Below, piece by piece: positions 25,326 through 33,668 of a DNA stretch of 64,000 bases. Position numbers and translations under genes: made by a program. The stretch is from Myxococcus virescens (GTDB taxonomy: Bacteria > Myxococcota > Myxococcia > Myxococcales > Myxococcaceae): contig NZ_FNAJ01000006.1 of assembly GCF_900101905.1 (NCBI RefSeq), positions 434,021 to 498,020 of the forward strand, in the 5' to 3' direction. Within the stretch, counting starts at the first letter, position 1; each line of letters starts with the position of its first letter. Below the pieces are notes generated by a model. That model was not told the DNA's origin, did no database searches, and was given only the letters and a program-made list of their open reading frames with translations.

Positions 25326-25754
25326 ATGGGCGCACTCAAGTCCGTTACGAACGTCATCAGCAAGGTCGCCAGCACGGTCAGCAAGATTGCCGGTGGCATT
25401 GCGAACATCGGCGGCAAGGCCATGGAGTTCCTCCAGAAGCCCCTGAGCTCGCTGGTGGACCCCATCGCCAAGTTCATCGGTGAGAAGGTCGGCAAGCTGC
25501 CCCTGGTCGGCAAGTTCCTGGGCCCCACGGCGGAGAACCTGGTGAAGCAGGGCGCCGCGTCCTTCCTGGGTGAGGGCACGCTGGGCAGCCTGGGCTTCCT
25601 GTCCAAGATCGCCCCCAAGGTGCAGGACATCACCAACATCGCGCAGGCGGTCAAGGGCGCGGCGGACAAGGTCGGCGCCTTCGCGGAGAACCCGCTGGGT
25701 CTGCAGAACTTCCAGAACATCATCGCGCAGAACCACGCCCGCTTCGTGGAGTGA
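25326..25754 (+). CDS. Small Ala/Gly/Lys-rich helical protein, unknown
   Basis: This 142-residue protein has many short amphipathic helices broken by Gly and Pro (VTNVISKVASTVSKIAGGIA, KFIGEKVGKLPLVGKFLG, IAQAVKGAADKVGAFAENP). It has no Cys, few aromatics and no signal peptide. The composition recalls membrane-active or phage tail-fibre-associated small proteins, but I see no family motif. The start follows AAGGGGTACGATC. A hairpin terminator (25793-25826) lies 38 bp downstream. Confidence 0.65.
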   Translation: MGALKSVTNVISKVASTVSKIAGGIANIGGKAMEFLQKPLSSLVDPIAKFIGEKVGKLPLVGKFLGPTAENLVKQGAASFLGEGTLGSLGFLSKIAPKVQDITNIAQAVKGAADKVGAFAENPLGLQNFQNIIAQNHARFVE

Positions 25755-25792
25755 TGATCCGCGCCTCTGGCGCGAACTGGTAGCAAGCCCCA

Positions 25793-25826
25793 GGGCCGGT
25801 CTCCCGCGAAGCTGCGGGGCCGGCCC
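25793..25826. terminator. Hairpin between convergent genes
   Basis: A two-part stem: GGGCCGG with CCGGCCC (7 bp), a small internal loop, then CCCGC with GCGGG (5 bp) around the loop GAAGCT. It lies between the stop of the helical protein gene (+) and the stop of the SCO gene (-), so it may terminate both. It lacks a long T-run; TTCGGCTTT follows on the plus strand. Confidence 0.6.
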
Positions 25827-25866
25827 TTCGGCTTTGCGGGCGACGCGGCCCCCCGCGCGGCGGCGC

Positions 25867-26529
25867 TCAGTGCCCGGTCTGGGCCAGGCGCCGGGTGTCG
25901 CGGATGAGGCGCTCCGTGGAGTCGCTGTCCGCGCTGTCGTAGTAGCCGCGAATCTGCCCGGCGTCGTCCACGAGCACGAAGTGCGTCCCGTGGAAGATGG
26001 AGAGCAGGTCGTCCTCGGGCGCGCCGGGCTCTCGGCCCATGCTGACCTTGAAGCCCTGGACGATGGTCTCCTTCAGCTGCTCGTAGTCGCCGGTGAGGAA
26101 GCTCCAGCGGGAGAAGTCCGCGCCGTGGCGCTCGCCATACTCGGTGAGCCGCTCCGGGGTGTCGTACTTCGGATCCACGGAGAACGACACCAACTGGAGC
26201 CCGGCGCCATGGGACGCGGTGGCGTCCTGCACGCCCACCATCTTCCGCGTGAAGGCCGGGCAGACAGTGGGGCAGCGCGTGAAGATGAAGTTGGCCACGA
26301 AGGGCTTGCCCCGGAGCTGCGTGCTCCCGAAGGGCTGGCCGTCATGCCGGGTGAAGGTGAAGTCTGGCAGCGCGCCCAGCTGGGGCAGGGGCCCACCGCT
26401 CTGGCCGCGGATCAGCATGGCCCCCAGGGTGGCGGTGACGCCAAGCGCGGCCACGGCGACACCCGCCCAGAAGCCCGGGCGCTGCGTGAGACGGGCCCGA
26501 GGGGCCGGAAGGACGGAGTCAGCGGACAT
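25867..26529 (-). CDS. SCO1/SenC copper chaperone family protein
   Basis: This 220-residue protein has one N-terminal membrane anchor (about 20-40, WAGVAVAALGVTATLGAMLI). The periplasmic thioredoxin-fold domain carries the SCO motif FTRCPTVCP (C86, C90) and the later His in GTHFVLVD (H183), the three copper ligands. SCO proteins deliver copper to, or reduce, the CuA site of cytochrome oxidase. No oxidase subunit is adjacent. The start at 26529 is the Met just before the anchor, and the upstream in-frame Met gives only a short polar extension. Confidence 0.92.
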   Translation of the reverse strand: MSADSVLPAPRARLTQRPGFWAGVAVAALGVTATLGAMLIRGQSGGPLPQLGALPDFTFTRHDGQPFGSTQLRGKPFVANFIFTRCPTVCPAFTRKMVGVQDATASHGAGLQLVSFSVDPKYDTPERLTEYGERHGADFSRWSFLTGDYEQLKETIVQGFKVSMGREPGAPEDDLLSIFHGTHFVLVDDAGQIRGYYDSADSDSTERLIRDTRRLAQTGH

Positions 26530-26770
26530 GGCCCCGGAGGTAACGGAACCCTTGGAGTCACACAAGCGTGGCCGCTGGGGTGCGACATCCTGGCTACTTG
26601 GGGGGATGATGTCACGAGTCTGTAACGACCCATCCTCGTGTCACAATTTCGTGATTTCAGTGGTTTTACATAAGTTTATGCATAAATAACTGCTCTTCCG
26701 GGGAAACATCCTCTCAGTCGTTACGAAAATGTGGGTACGTCGCCTCTCTGTTTCCAGGAGTCTGCCCCCC
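26530..26770. promoter_or_regulatory. Strongly A/T-rich region upstream of the LysM-GH19 gene
   Basis: Between about 26640 and 26695 the sequence (CACAATTTCGTGATTTCAG, TTTACATAAGTTTATGCATA) is among the most A/T-rich in the window. It contains the near-palindrome TTATGCATAA. It lies between divergent SCO and LysM genes and likely holds the promoter of the latter. Confidence 0.4.
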
Positions 26771-27865
26771 GTGACGATCTACTCCGTTCGCCGTGGCGAT
26801 AGCCTCAGTGCGCTGGCCCAGCGCTTCAACACCTCGGTGTCGTCGCTCGCGAAGAGCAACGGCATCTCCAACCCGGACCTCATCTACGCGGGGCAGAAGC
26901 TCCGCATCCCGGACGGCTTCGACGCGCCTCGTGCTTCGGGTGGCGGTTCGTACACCGTGAAGTCGGGCGACACGCTCAGCGGCATCGCGGGCCGGCACGG
27001 CACGTCGGTGGGCGCGCTGGCCAAGGCCAACAACATCTCCAACCCGGACCTCATCTACGCGGGCCAGCGGCTCACGATTCCGGGTGGGGGCGGTGCGTCG
27101 CCTTCCTCGGGCGGCGGTTCCTACACCGTGAAGTCGGGCGACACGCTCAGCGGCATCGCGGGCCGGTACGGCACGTCGGTGGGCGCGCTGGCCAGGGCCA
27201 ACAACATCTCCAACCCCAACCTCATCTACGCGGGCCAGCGGCTCACGATTCCGGGTGGGGGCGGTGCGTCGCCCACCCGGCCGGCGCCGAACCAGCCGCC
27301 GGTGGGGGGCGTGGGGGGCCCGAAGCCGCCGACCGGTGGATCCGCCGGCGTGACGGTGCAGCAGCTCCGGGCGGTGATGCCCAACCTGTCCCAGGCGAAG
27401 GCGGAGCAGTACCTGCCCCACCTGAACCGGGCCATGGCGGAGGCGAACATCACCACGCCCATGCGCAAGGCGGCCTTCCTGGCGCAGCTCGCGCACGAGA
27501 GCGGCCAGCTCCGCTACATGGAGGAGATTGCCTCCGGCGCCGCCTACGAGGGCCGCAGGGACCTGGGCAACACCCAGCCGGGCGACGGCGTCCGCTACAA
27601 GGGCCGTGGCCCCATCCAGCTGACGGGCCGCGCCAACTACCGCGCCGCGGGCCAGGCGCTGGGCATCGACCTGGAGGGCAACCCCCAGCGCGCCAAGGAC
27701 CCGGACGTCGCGTTCCGCATCGCCGGCTGGTACTGGTCGTCGCGCAACCTCAACACCTACGCGGACGCGGGCAACTTCCGCGAGGTCACCCGCCGCATCA
27801 ACGGTGGCTACAACGGCATGGCGGACCGCGAGATGTACTACCGCCGCGCGCAGAACGTCTTCTGA
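26771..27865 (+). CDS. LysM (x3) GH19 chitinase/lysozyme-like peptidoglycan hydrolase
   Basis: The 364-residue protein, read from GTG 26771, follows CCAGGAG. Three LysM modules (about 3-46, 58-103 and 115-160; YTVKSGDTLSGIAGR...NNISNP.LIYAGQRL) bind peptidoglycan or chitin. A Pro/Gly linker leads to a GH19-like domain (about 190-364) with the catalytic-Glu region AAFLAQLAHESGQLRYMEE, the YKGRGPIQLTGRANY motif and INGGYNGMADR. GH19 enzymes of this type cleave the glycan backbone of murein or chitin. No classical signal peptide is visible from this start. An ATG at 26729 would add 14 residues without giving one. Confidence 0.88.
   Translation: MTIYSVRRGDSLSALAQRFNTSVSSLAKSNGISNPDLIYAGQKLRIPDGFDAPRASGGGSYTVKSGDTLSGIAGRHGTSVGALAKANNISNPDLIYAGQRLTIPGGGGASPSSGGGSYTVKSGDTLSGIAGRYGTSVGALARANNISNPNLIYAGQRLTIPGGGGASPTRPAPNQPPVGGVGGPKPPTGGSAGVTVQQLRAVMPNLSQAKAEQYLPHLNRAMAEANITTPMRKAAFLAQLAHESGQLRYMEEIASGAAYEGRRDLGNTQPGDGVRYKGRGPIQLTGRANYRAAGQALGIDLEGNPQRAKDPDVAFRIAGWYWSSRNLNTYADAGNFREVTRRINGGYNGMADREMYYRRAQNVF
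26942..27273 (+). repeat. Tandem direct repeat encoding LysM modules 2 and 3
   Basis: Two 161-bp units (26942-27102 and 27113-27273, period 171 bp = 57 codons) are nearly identical, with about five mismatches. Most of the differences change the protein slightly (GRHG/GRYG, AKAN/ARAN, NPD/NPN). The first LysM is much more divergent, so the third copy arose by recent duplication or has been homogenised by gene conversion. Confidence 0.9.
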
Positions 27866-28061
27866 GCCCGCGCTCCCAACGCGCGGTGCGGTGAAGCGGG
27901 GACCGTGGCCATGGAGGCCCCGGTCCCCGTCGCGTTTCGGGCGAGTCCCATTGCGGAGATGCCGCGTCCAGCCTGGGCGACCGCCGAACGCGCGTGGCCC
28001 TGGGAGGCGCCCTGGTGTGCCGGCTGCATCGGACGGGCCGTTCCCACCCGGAGCGCGTCCC

Positions 28062-29525
28062 ATGCCTCGTATCGATTCGTCCGGCAGTTCCTCGTTGTCC
28101 TCCATCGACACCCCCACGGAGGCCGGAGCGGCGCCCCCGTCTCCGTCACGCGCCGCTGAGCCCCGCGCGCAGGCATCGCCTCAGCGTAACGAGGTGCGCG
28201 CCTTCGACGGATCCGCCGCGAAGACGCCGGAGCCCTCGTCTCACGGATCCACGCCTGCTGGGGCGGGCCCCGCCCGGTCCGCGGGGGAGATGGCCGTGCT
28301 GGGAGGCTGGTCGCGCCCGGAGGGCTCGAAGGAGGCGCCCACGGACGTGCTCGAAGGCATCCGCGCGCGCCTGACGCGGAGCCTGGAGAACTGGACCGTC
28401 GGCGCCGATGACGTGCGGGCGGTGCACACCGCGCTGGGACGTCTCCCGGCGGGCACGTACAGGGTCGCGCTGGAGCGCTTGCAGCAAGAGGGGCTGCTGG
28501 GCGCATACGTGAAGGCGCAGGACGCGGGCTCGCGGCTCGCGTTCCTGGAGCAGGCGGAGTCGAAGGGCGTGCTCCATCGGCGCAACGGGGAGTCGGGCCC
28601 GGTGGGCCCCCTGGGCTACCCGGCGGTGCCGGACGTCTTCGTCAATGACCGGCGGCTGCCGGGGGCGATGCGTGACGCGGTGAACGCACACGCCATCGAC
28701 GTGGGCGCGGGCTTCTATCGGGCGCACACCGAATACCTCGGCCGGTATGCCCGCGCGGTGGATGGGGCCCAGAGCCTCCAGGAACTGGGAGCGCTGGGAC
28801 CGCCCCGTGCCGCGCACCTGCCCGAGTCCCTCCTGGGCCTCGAGTGGAAGGACCCGTCGCGGCGGGACTACGAGGCGGCCTGGAAGGCGGGCATCGGCCA
28901 GCCGAAGACGCTCAACCTGACGCTGCAACACGTCAGCGCCCGGCAGCGGGAGCTCTCTGGGGAGCGCGCCGGGGGCACGGTGCAGCTTCACGGCAAGGTG
29001 GGTGTCAGCAACGAGAGCGCTCAGTGGAGCGCGAAGGCGGCGCTCGACACCCGGGGACACGGGGAGCTGAAGGGGGACGTGGGCGTCTCCGCGCGCGCGG
29101 GCCCCGTGGGTGTCGAGCTGTCACACGACAGCTCGGGCGAGACGGAGCGGAAGGTCAAGGTGAACCTGGGGCTCGTGGAGCTCAGCCTGGCATCGGACGG
29201 CGAGCAGCGCGTCGCGGTGGGGGTCGGCTCGCTGTTCCAGGTGCACGCGACACTCAACGCGAAGAAAGCGGAGCTCGGGGGCGGCGTGTCAGCGAAGCTC
29301 AAGGCGGATGGGAGCCAGGCCAGCGCCGAGGCGGGCTTCTCCATGAAGGGCCTGACGGCGGAGCGAGCCCAGCAAGCCGTCGCCCCCGGGCATCGGAACG
29401 TCTTCCAGCCGCCCGCCGAGCTGGCATCCCGCACGGCCTGGGACGCGCTGCCTGAGTCCACGCGAGCGGCCTATGCGAAGGAGGGGTGGAATCGGGAGGC
29501 GTGGACCCGGGCCTTGCCGCGCTGA
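28062..29525 (+). CDS. Large unknown protein with disordered N-terminus and beta-rich C-terminal half
   Basis: This 487-residue protein is not recognised. Residues 1-75 are Ser/Pro/Ala/Thr-rich and disordered with no signal peptide. Residues about 80-300 are helical (LEGIRARLTRSLENW, DDVRAVHTALGRLPAG, VFVNDRRLPGAMRDAVNAH). Residues about 300-445 are a glycine-rich, alternating-strand region (VQLHGKVGVSNESAQWSAK, ELKGDVGVSARAGPVGVELS, LNAKKAELGGGVSAKLKADG) resembling a barrel or beta-solenoid. It ends in a charged helix. A secreted effector-like or surface protein is one possibility. It follows the LysM-GH19 gene by about 196 bp. Confidence 0.7.
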   Translation: MPRIDSSGSSSLSSIDTPTEAGAAPPSPSRAAEPRAQASPQRNEVRAFDGSAAKTPEPSSHGSTPAGAGPARSAGEMAVLGGWSRPEGSKEAPTDVLEGIRARLTRSLENWTVGADDVRAVHTALGRLPAGTYRVALERLQQEGLLGAYVKAQDAGSRLAFLEQAESKGVLHRRNGESGPVGPLGYPAVPDVFVNDRRLPGAMRDAVNAHAIDVGAGFYRAHTEYLGRYARAVDGAQSLQELGALGPPRAAHLPESLLGLEWKDPSRRDYEAAWKAGIGQPKTLNLTLQHVSARQRELSGERAGGTVQLHGKVGVSNESAQWSAKAALDTRGHGELKGDVGVSARAGPVGVELSHDSSGETERKVKVNLGLVELSLASDGEQRVAVGVGSLFQVHATLNAKKAELGGGVSAKLKADGSQASAEAGFSMKGLTAERAQQAVAPGHRNVFQPPAELASRTAWDALPESTRAAYAKEGWNREAWTRALPR

Positions 29526-29555
29526 GGACCCGGACCTGGGCTACGAGCCCAACTT

Positions 29556-30329
29556 TCAGGAATCCGCCTCGGGGGGCGGCAGGGGGCGAGGCCACACCAG
29601 GTAGCAGGCGATGAAGGGGAGGTACCAGGGGGCGGCCACCCACAGCCACGGCACTTTCGACGCCATCCGTGTCAGCATGAAGACGCCGCCGAACCAGACC
29701 AGGCCCTGGATCCCCAGGCCCAGGCTTCCGAGGTACTGGAGCGGGCGCGTCTTCGTCCAGGTTCCGAGGATGGCCAGCAGCGCGGGCGCGACGACGGGCA
29801 GCAGGTAGGGCGTCAGCAACGCCCCCATATCGTCGAGCGAGCGGACGTCTGGGAGGGCCATCAGGACGAGCTGCAACACCAGGCAGAGGAGCGTGGCGGT
29901 TGTCGCCAGGACGGGCGAGCGGAGGATGCGCGACGGGGGAGCCTCCGTCGTCGGCAGCCTCCGCTCACGCCGGGCCCGCTCCAGGGCGTCCGGGGGGACC
30001 TCCAGCGCATACGGGTAGCCCAGCTCCAGCAGGGCCTCCACCGCCGCGGTGCGCACCGTGATGCCGGCGCTCCCCGTCAGGACACTGGCATCCCCCGGCA
30101 GCGTCATCAGGGACAGCAGGTAGTCCGTTCGCTCGCGCAGGGCCTCCGGGTCCTCTGCGGGACGCTGGGCAATCGCCGCGATGAGCGCGTCCACCTCCAA
30201 GGGGATGACGCCGGGCGAGCTCAGGGCGTCCCGCAGCGCGGCCAGCGAAGGAGGGGCAGGCAGCGGCGCCAGGGACTCCACAAGGGAATCGCTCGTCGGC
30301 TCGGCGGGGCGGGTATGCGTGGAGGTCAT
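29556..30329 (-). CDS. Multi-pass membrane protein, unknown
   Basis: This 257-residue protein has a soluble, helical N-terminal half (about 1-130; LAALRDALSSPGVIPLEVDALIAAIAQR in pieces). Four hydrophobic segments follow (VLATTATLLCLVLQLVLMAL, YLLPVVAPALLAILG, YLGSLGLGIQGLVWFGGVFM, WLWVAAPWYLPFIACYLVW). No catalytic motif is visible. It is convergent with the large unknown gene at 28062. Function cannot be assigned. Confidence 0.75.
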   Translation of the reverse strand: MTSTHTRPAEPTSDSLVESLAPLPAPPSLAALRDALSSPGVIPLEVDALIAAIAQRPAEDPEALRERTDYLLSLMTLPGDASVLTGSAGITVRTAAVEALLELGYPYALEVPPDALERARRERRLPTTEAPPSRILRSPVLATTATLLCLVLQLVLMALPDVRSLDDMGALLTPYLLPVVAPALLAILGTWTKTRPLQYLGSLGLGIQGLVWFGGVFMLTRMASKVPWLWVAAPWYLPFIACYLVWPRPLPPPEADS

Positions 30330-30482
30330 GGCCGCGGAGACGTGAGTCTACCACCGGGCCCCGCGGCGAGTCCCCCGCGCGGCCGTCCGGAGGGCGAGGG
30401 GCCGGGCCCTTCGGAGGGACATGTCCTCGAGGCGTGCGCACCCTTCCCCTGGGTGACTCTTTCACGAGGAGCGAGGCAGCGC

Positions 30483-30908
30483 ATGGCGACGGAGCGAGCG
30501 CAGCGGTTCGTGGATGCACTGGCGAAGCTGGAGAAGGAGGGGGACCTGGAGACCCTCGTCTCCCTCTTCAGTGACGACGCACAGGTGAGCAACGTGGCCT
30601 CGCCGCAGGTCTTCTCTGGCCAGGAGGGCGCCCGGCGGTTCTGGCGTGAGTACAAGGGCACCCTCCAGCGCGTGGAGTCCACCTTCCGCAACATGATTGA
30701 GGCGGGCTCCCGCGTCGCGCTCGAATGGGAGACGCAGGGCACCGCCCACAACGGCGCGGCGGTGGCCTATGAAGGCGTGTCCATCATCGAGTGGGATGGC
30801 GACCGGATCCGCCGCTTCTACGCGTACTTTGATCCGCACGCGCTCGGCCTGGAGCTGACCTCCGGCAGCGCGCCGCGCTCGGAAGTCCCCGCCACCGCCC
30901 CCGCGTGA
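30483..30908 (+). CDS. SnoaL-like/NTF2-fold protein
   Basis: This 141-residue protein has the SnoaL/NTF2-like fold pattern: an opening helix ATERAQRFVDALAKLEKEGD, LVSLFSDDAQVSN, the loop FSGQEGARRFWREYKGTL, and strands RVALEWETQGTAHNG and GVSIIEWDGDRIRRFYAYFD. Such domains act as small-molecule isomerases or cyclases, or as binding scaffolds. The specific ligand is unknown. The start follows CGAGGAGCGAGGCAGCGC. A hairpin terminator (30919-30935) follows. Confidence 0.82.
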   Translation: MATERAQRFVDALAKLEKEGDLETLVSLFSDDAQVSNVASPQVFSGQEGARRFWREYKGTLQRVESTFRNMIEAGSRVALEWETQGTAHNGAAVAYEGVSIIEWDGDRIRRFYAYFDPHALGLELTSGSAPRSEVPATAPA

Positions 30909-30918
30909 GGCGTGAGGC

Positions 30919-30935
30919 CGCCCCACGTTGGGGCG
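30919..30935 (+). terminator. Terminator-like hairpin after the SnoaL-like gene
   Basis: CGCCCCA-CGT-TGGGGCG forms a 7-bp stem with a 3-nt loop, 10 nt past the stop. It is followed by TCAGGTTGTTCCC, which is moderately T-rich. Confidence 0.55.
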
Positions 30936-31303
30936 TCAGGTTGTTCCCTGTGAAGTGAGCCGCCGGGCTCGCCAGCCCGGACGCGCCCTTCACCCCTGGC
31001 CGGTGCTCGACACTGAGCCGTGACCTTCAGACACCTCCCGATTCCCAAGTGCGGACGCTACCGTCAGCCGCCGCGTCCCCGGATTGCCGACGCTGTCCGG
31101 ACAGGGGGCCGCGGAAAATGATGCCGGTCCGCCGAGTTTTGGGCGGTACCGTTCGACGCGGTGCGTTTTCCGGAAAGCCCGGACGCGATAGCGTTTGCTC
31201 CGTCCTCGGAGAAGGTGGGTTGGTGATGGTGTGGCGGAGGACACGAGCTCGGATGACCGGTCCTGACCCGGCAGTTTGCTTTGCGTCTACACGGAAAAGC
31301 CTG
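30936..31303. other. Intergenic region upstream of the b561-like redox operon
   Basis: No supported gene is visible in these 368 bp. The segment 31100-31230 has mixed composition (GAGTTTTGGGCGGTACCGTT) and should carry the promoter of the operon starting at 31304. I see no strong box. Confidence 0.35.
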
Positions 31304-32170
31304 ATGACTCGCTTTGCTGCCTTCTTCGTCGTCCTGTCGTTGATTGCCGCCCCCCACACCGCCTGGGCCCAGCAGCGCCAGACCGAGTCCGCGAAAAAGA
31401 CCCGGGCGGTGAAGTCCTCCTCGAAGACGAAGGCCACGAAGACGAAGGCCGCGAAGCCGGTCAAGGCCACGTCGAAGCGCAAGCCCGCGAAGAAGGGCAA
31501 GAAGGCCACGCCGGCCGTGGATTCGCGGGGCGTGAACGCCCCGGAGCTTCAGGCCCAACCCATGATGCAGGTGGAGCCCGCCAAGCCCCTGTCTCCAACG
31601 GACGACGCGCCCACCGCCCAGAAGAAGTCCGGGGAGGCCCCGGCGGAAGGGGGGGACTCGCTGGACTTCGACCTGCTGGAGCCCGCCGAAGCCGCGGCCG
31701 CGGCGCAGGTGGACCCGGACCTGGAGAAGCGCATTGGCCGGCGCCGCACCATGCTCAAGCTGCACCAGGGCCTGGGCTTCGCGATGGCCGCCGGTCTGGT
31801 CGGCACCACGGTGGTGGGCCAGCTCCAGTTCAACGACTCGTTCCGCGGCGGCGGGGATGACCGCAACCTGCTGGGCCTGCACCGGGGGCTCGCCATCGGC
31901 ACGTCGGCGCTGTTCGCCACCGTGGGCATGCTGGGGGTGCTGGCGCCGGAGCCCTTCGAGAAGGAGAAGCTCCAGTGGGACACCATCACCGTCCACAAGA
32001 TGTTCATGGCGCTCGCCACCGTTGGCATGGTGGCGCAGATCGTCCTCGGCATCATGGCCACGGACCGTTTTGGCCGGCTGTCCGAGACGGACTTGGCCAC
32101 CGCGCACCAGATCTCCGGCTACGTGACGTTGGGCGCGGTGTCGGCCGGCGTCTTCACACTGTTCTTCTGA
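31304..32170 (+). CDS. Cytochrome b561-like four-helix membrane protein with H1-like basic extension
   Basis: The 288-residue protein opens with a signal-like helix (residues 5-22, cut near AWAQ). A very Lys/Ala-rich stretch (about 30-70, like KATKTKAAKPVKATSKRK) and an acidic linker follow. The last 140 residues form four membrane helices. Each carries one His at the b561 positions: H154 (KLHQGLGF), H193 (GLHRGLAIG), H231 (VHKMFMAL) and H268 (AHQISGYV). Paired His ligands on opposing helices are the di-heme signature of cytochrome b561, so trans-membrane electron transfer is inferred. It leads an operon with YceI and Rieske genes. Confidence 0.75.
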   Translation: MTRFAAFFVVLSLIAAPHTAWAQQRQTESAKKTRAVKSSSKTKATKTKAAKPVKATSKRKPAKKGKKATPAVDSRGVNAPELQAQPMMQVEPAKPLSPTDDAPTAQKKSGEAPAEGGDSLDFDLLEPAEAAAAAQVDPDLEKRIGRRRTMLKLHQGLGFAMAAGLVGTTVVGQLQFNDSFRGGGDDRNLLGLHRGLAIGTSALFATVGMLGVLAPEPFEKEKLQWDTITVHKMFMALATVGMVAQIVLGIMATDRFGRLSETDLATAHQISGYVTLGAVSAGVFTLFF

Positions 32171-32207
32171 AGCGCATGCCTTTCGTAGTGGTTTCCTGGA
32201 GGTTGAC

Positions 32208-32786
32208 GTGATTGCTCGACGAATCGCCCTGATCGCCACCCTGGTGCTCGCGCTGCCCGCAGTCGCGCAGTCGCAGGCCCGCACGTATAGCGTCAAGAAG
32301 GACGCCAGTTCGCTCACCTACAAGCTCAAGCACAAGCTGCATGAGGTGGTGGGCAAGGCGCCGCCCAGCGACGGCAAGGCCCGCCTGCTGCCGGACGGCA
32401 CGCTCCAGGTGGCGGTGCGCGCCAACGTGAAGGACTTCGATTCGGGCAACGCCAACCGCGACGCGCACATGCTGGAGACGACGGACGCGGCCAGGTTTCC
32501 CATCATCGACTTCAAGGGCGTGGCCACCGGCGTGAAGCCGCCCACCAGCTTCCCGGCGAAGGTGCCGGTGAAGGTGAAGGGCCAGCTGACGTTCCACGGC
32601 GTGAAGAAGACCGTGGAGATTCCGATGACGGTGCTGTTCAAGTCGGAGAAGGAGGCGGTGGCCGAGGGCAGCTTCGACATCAGCCTGGATGCCTACAACG
32701 TCAACCGCCCGTCGCTGTTGATGGTGAAGGTGGACGACGTCCTGGTGCTGGAGCCCAAGCTGGTATTCGAGGTGGAGGGTACGTGA
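32208..32786 (+). CDS. YceI-family periplasmic lipid-binding protein
   Basis: This 192-residue protein starts at GTG 32208 after TGGAGGTTGAC. The signal peptide (about 1-25, ALPAVAQSQA) is followed by the YceI lipocalin-like barrel: YSVKKDASSLTYKLKHKLH, VKDFDSGNANRDAHMLETTD, FPIIDFKGVATG, VKVKGQLTFHGVKKTVEIP. YceI proteins bind isoprenoids such as ubiquinone derivatives. Its position between a b561-like protein and a Rieske protein suggests quinone handling. The last 4 nt overlap the start of the Rieske gene. Confidence 0.92.
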   Translation: MIARRIALIATLVLALPAVAQSQARTYSVKKDASSLTYKLKHKLHEVVGKAPPSDGKARLLPDGTLQVAVRANVKDFDSGNANRDAHMLETTDAARFPIIDFKGVATGVKPPTSFPAKVPVKVKGQLTFHGVKKTVEIPMTVLFKSEKEAVAEGSFDISLDAYNVNRPSLLMVKVDDVLVLEPKLVFEVEGT

Positions 32787-33601
32787 GTTCGACGCGACGA
32801 GGATTCCTCAAGGGCATTCTGGGAACAGGCGCGGCGAGCGCGGCGGCGACGACGCTGCCGGGCTGCGCGCCGGACATCAACCCCGCTCCGGTGACGGACG
32901 TCACGGCCAGCGAGCAGGGGACCGTGGACATCCTGGTGTCGCGCTATCCGGATTTGGAGCCCGTGGGCGGCGCGTTGACGGTGCGCGTCCCGGGTGAGCA
33001 GGTGCCGCTGCTGGTGGTGCACTCCAAGGACGACGGCGCGCCGAACGACTTCTCCGTGCTGTCGTCGCTGTGCACCCACGTGGGGTGCCCGCTGGGCTTC
33101 GACGGCAAGGACGTCATCTGCCCCTGTCACCTGTCGCGCTTCAGCGCCACGGATGGCGCGGTGCTCCAGCGTCCGGCCACCGTGCCGCTGCAGACGTTCG
33201 CGGCGGAGTACAACCCGAACACGGGCGTGCTGCGCATCAACCTGCGCGCGGGCCAGAGCGACTTCCCGGCCGCGGTGAACGGGCAGGTGGTGTTCCCGCT
33301 CAGCCAGTTTCCCCAGCTGCGTGACGTGGGCGGCTCGGTGACGGGGGTGCCGTCCGGGTACGGCAAGCGCATCTTCGTGTTCCGCTTGCAGGACGGCTCG
33401 CTGTCGGCGGTGGACTCCGTGTGCACCCACGCCTTCTGCGAGGTGAACTACCGGGAGCAGGAGGCGGACCTGTTCTGCGCCTGCCACGCGTCCATCTTCA
33501 CACGTGAAGGCGCGGTGACGCAGGGCCCGGCCACCCTCCCCCTCAAGAAGTTCACGGTGTCTGAGACGGGCGACTCCGTGGTGCTAACCGGCGTGGCGTG
33601 A
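32783..33601 (+). CDS. Tat-exported protein with two Rieske [2Fe-2S] domains
   Basis: The 272-residue protein starts at GTG 32783, overlapping the YceI stop. It has a twin-arginine signal (STRRGFLKGI) and a possible lipobox TLPGC. Both halves have a complete Rieske site. The first is C97-T-H99-V-G-C102 with C113-P-C115-H116. The second is C214-T-H216-A-F-C219 with C232-A-C234-H235, including the disulfide cysteines. Such sites carry high-potential electrons. No oxygenase domain is present, so an electron carrier on the periplasmic side, linked to the b561-like protein, is the best inference. Confidence 0.92.
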   Translation: MSSTRRGFLKGILGTGAASAAATTLPGCAPDINPAPVTDVTASEQGTVDILVSRYPDLEPVGGALTVRVPGEQVPLLVVHSKDDGAPNDFSVLSSLCTHVGCPLGFDGKDVICPCHLSRFSATDGAVLQRPATVPLQTFAAEYNPNTGVLRINLRAGQSDFPAAVNGQVVFPLSQFPQLRDVGGSVTGVPSGYGKRIFVFRLQDGSLSAVDSVCTHAFCEVNYREQEADLFCACHASIFTREGAVTQGPATLPLKKFTVSETGDSVVLTGVA

Positions 33602-33668
33602 GCCGTGCGCCGGGCGCGGGTGGGCCAGACGCAGGGCCCGCCCGCACCCGAAGGGAACGCGGCATCAC

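Noticed and set aside
26771-27865. LysM-GH19 gene as part of a prophage lysis module
   Set aside because: No holin, tail or integrase genes nearby, and composition matches the chromosome. GH19-LysM enzymes are common in myxobacterial predators.
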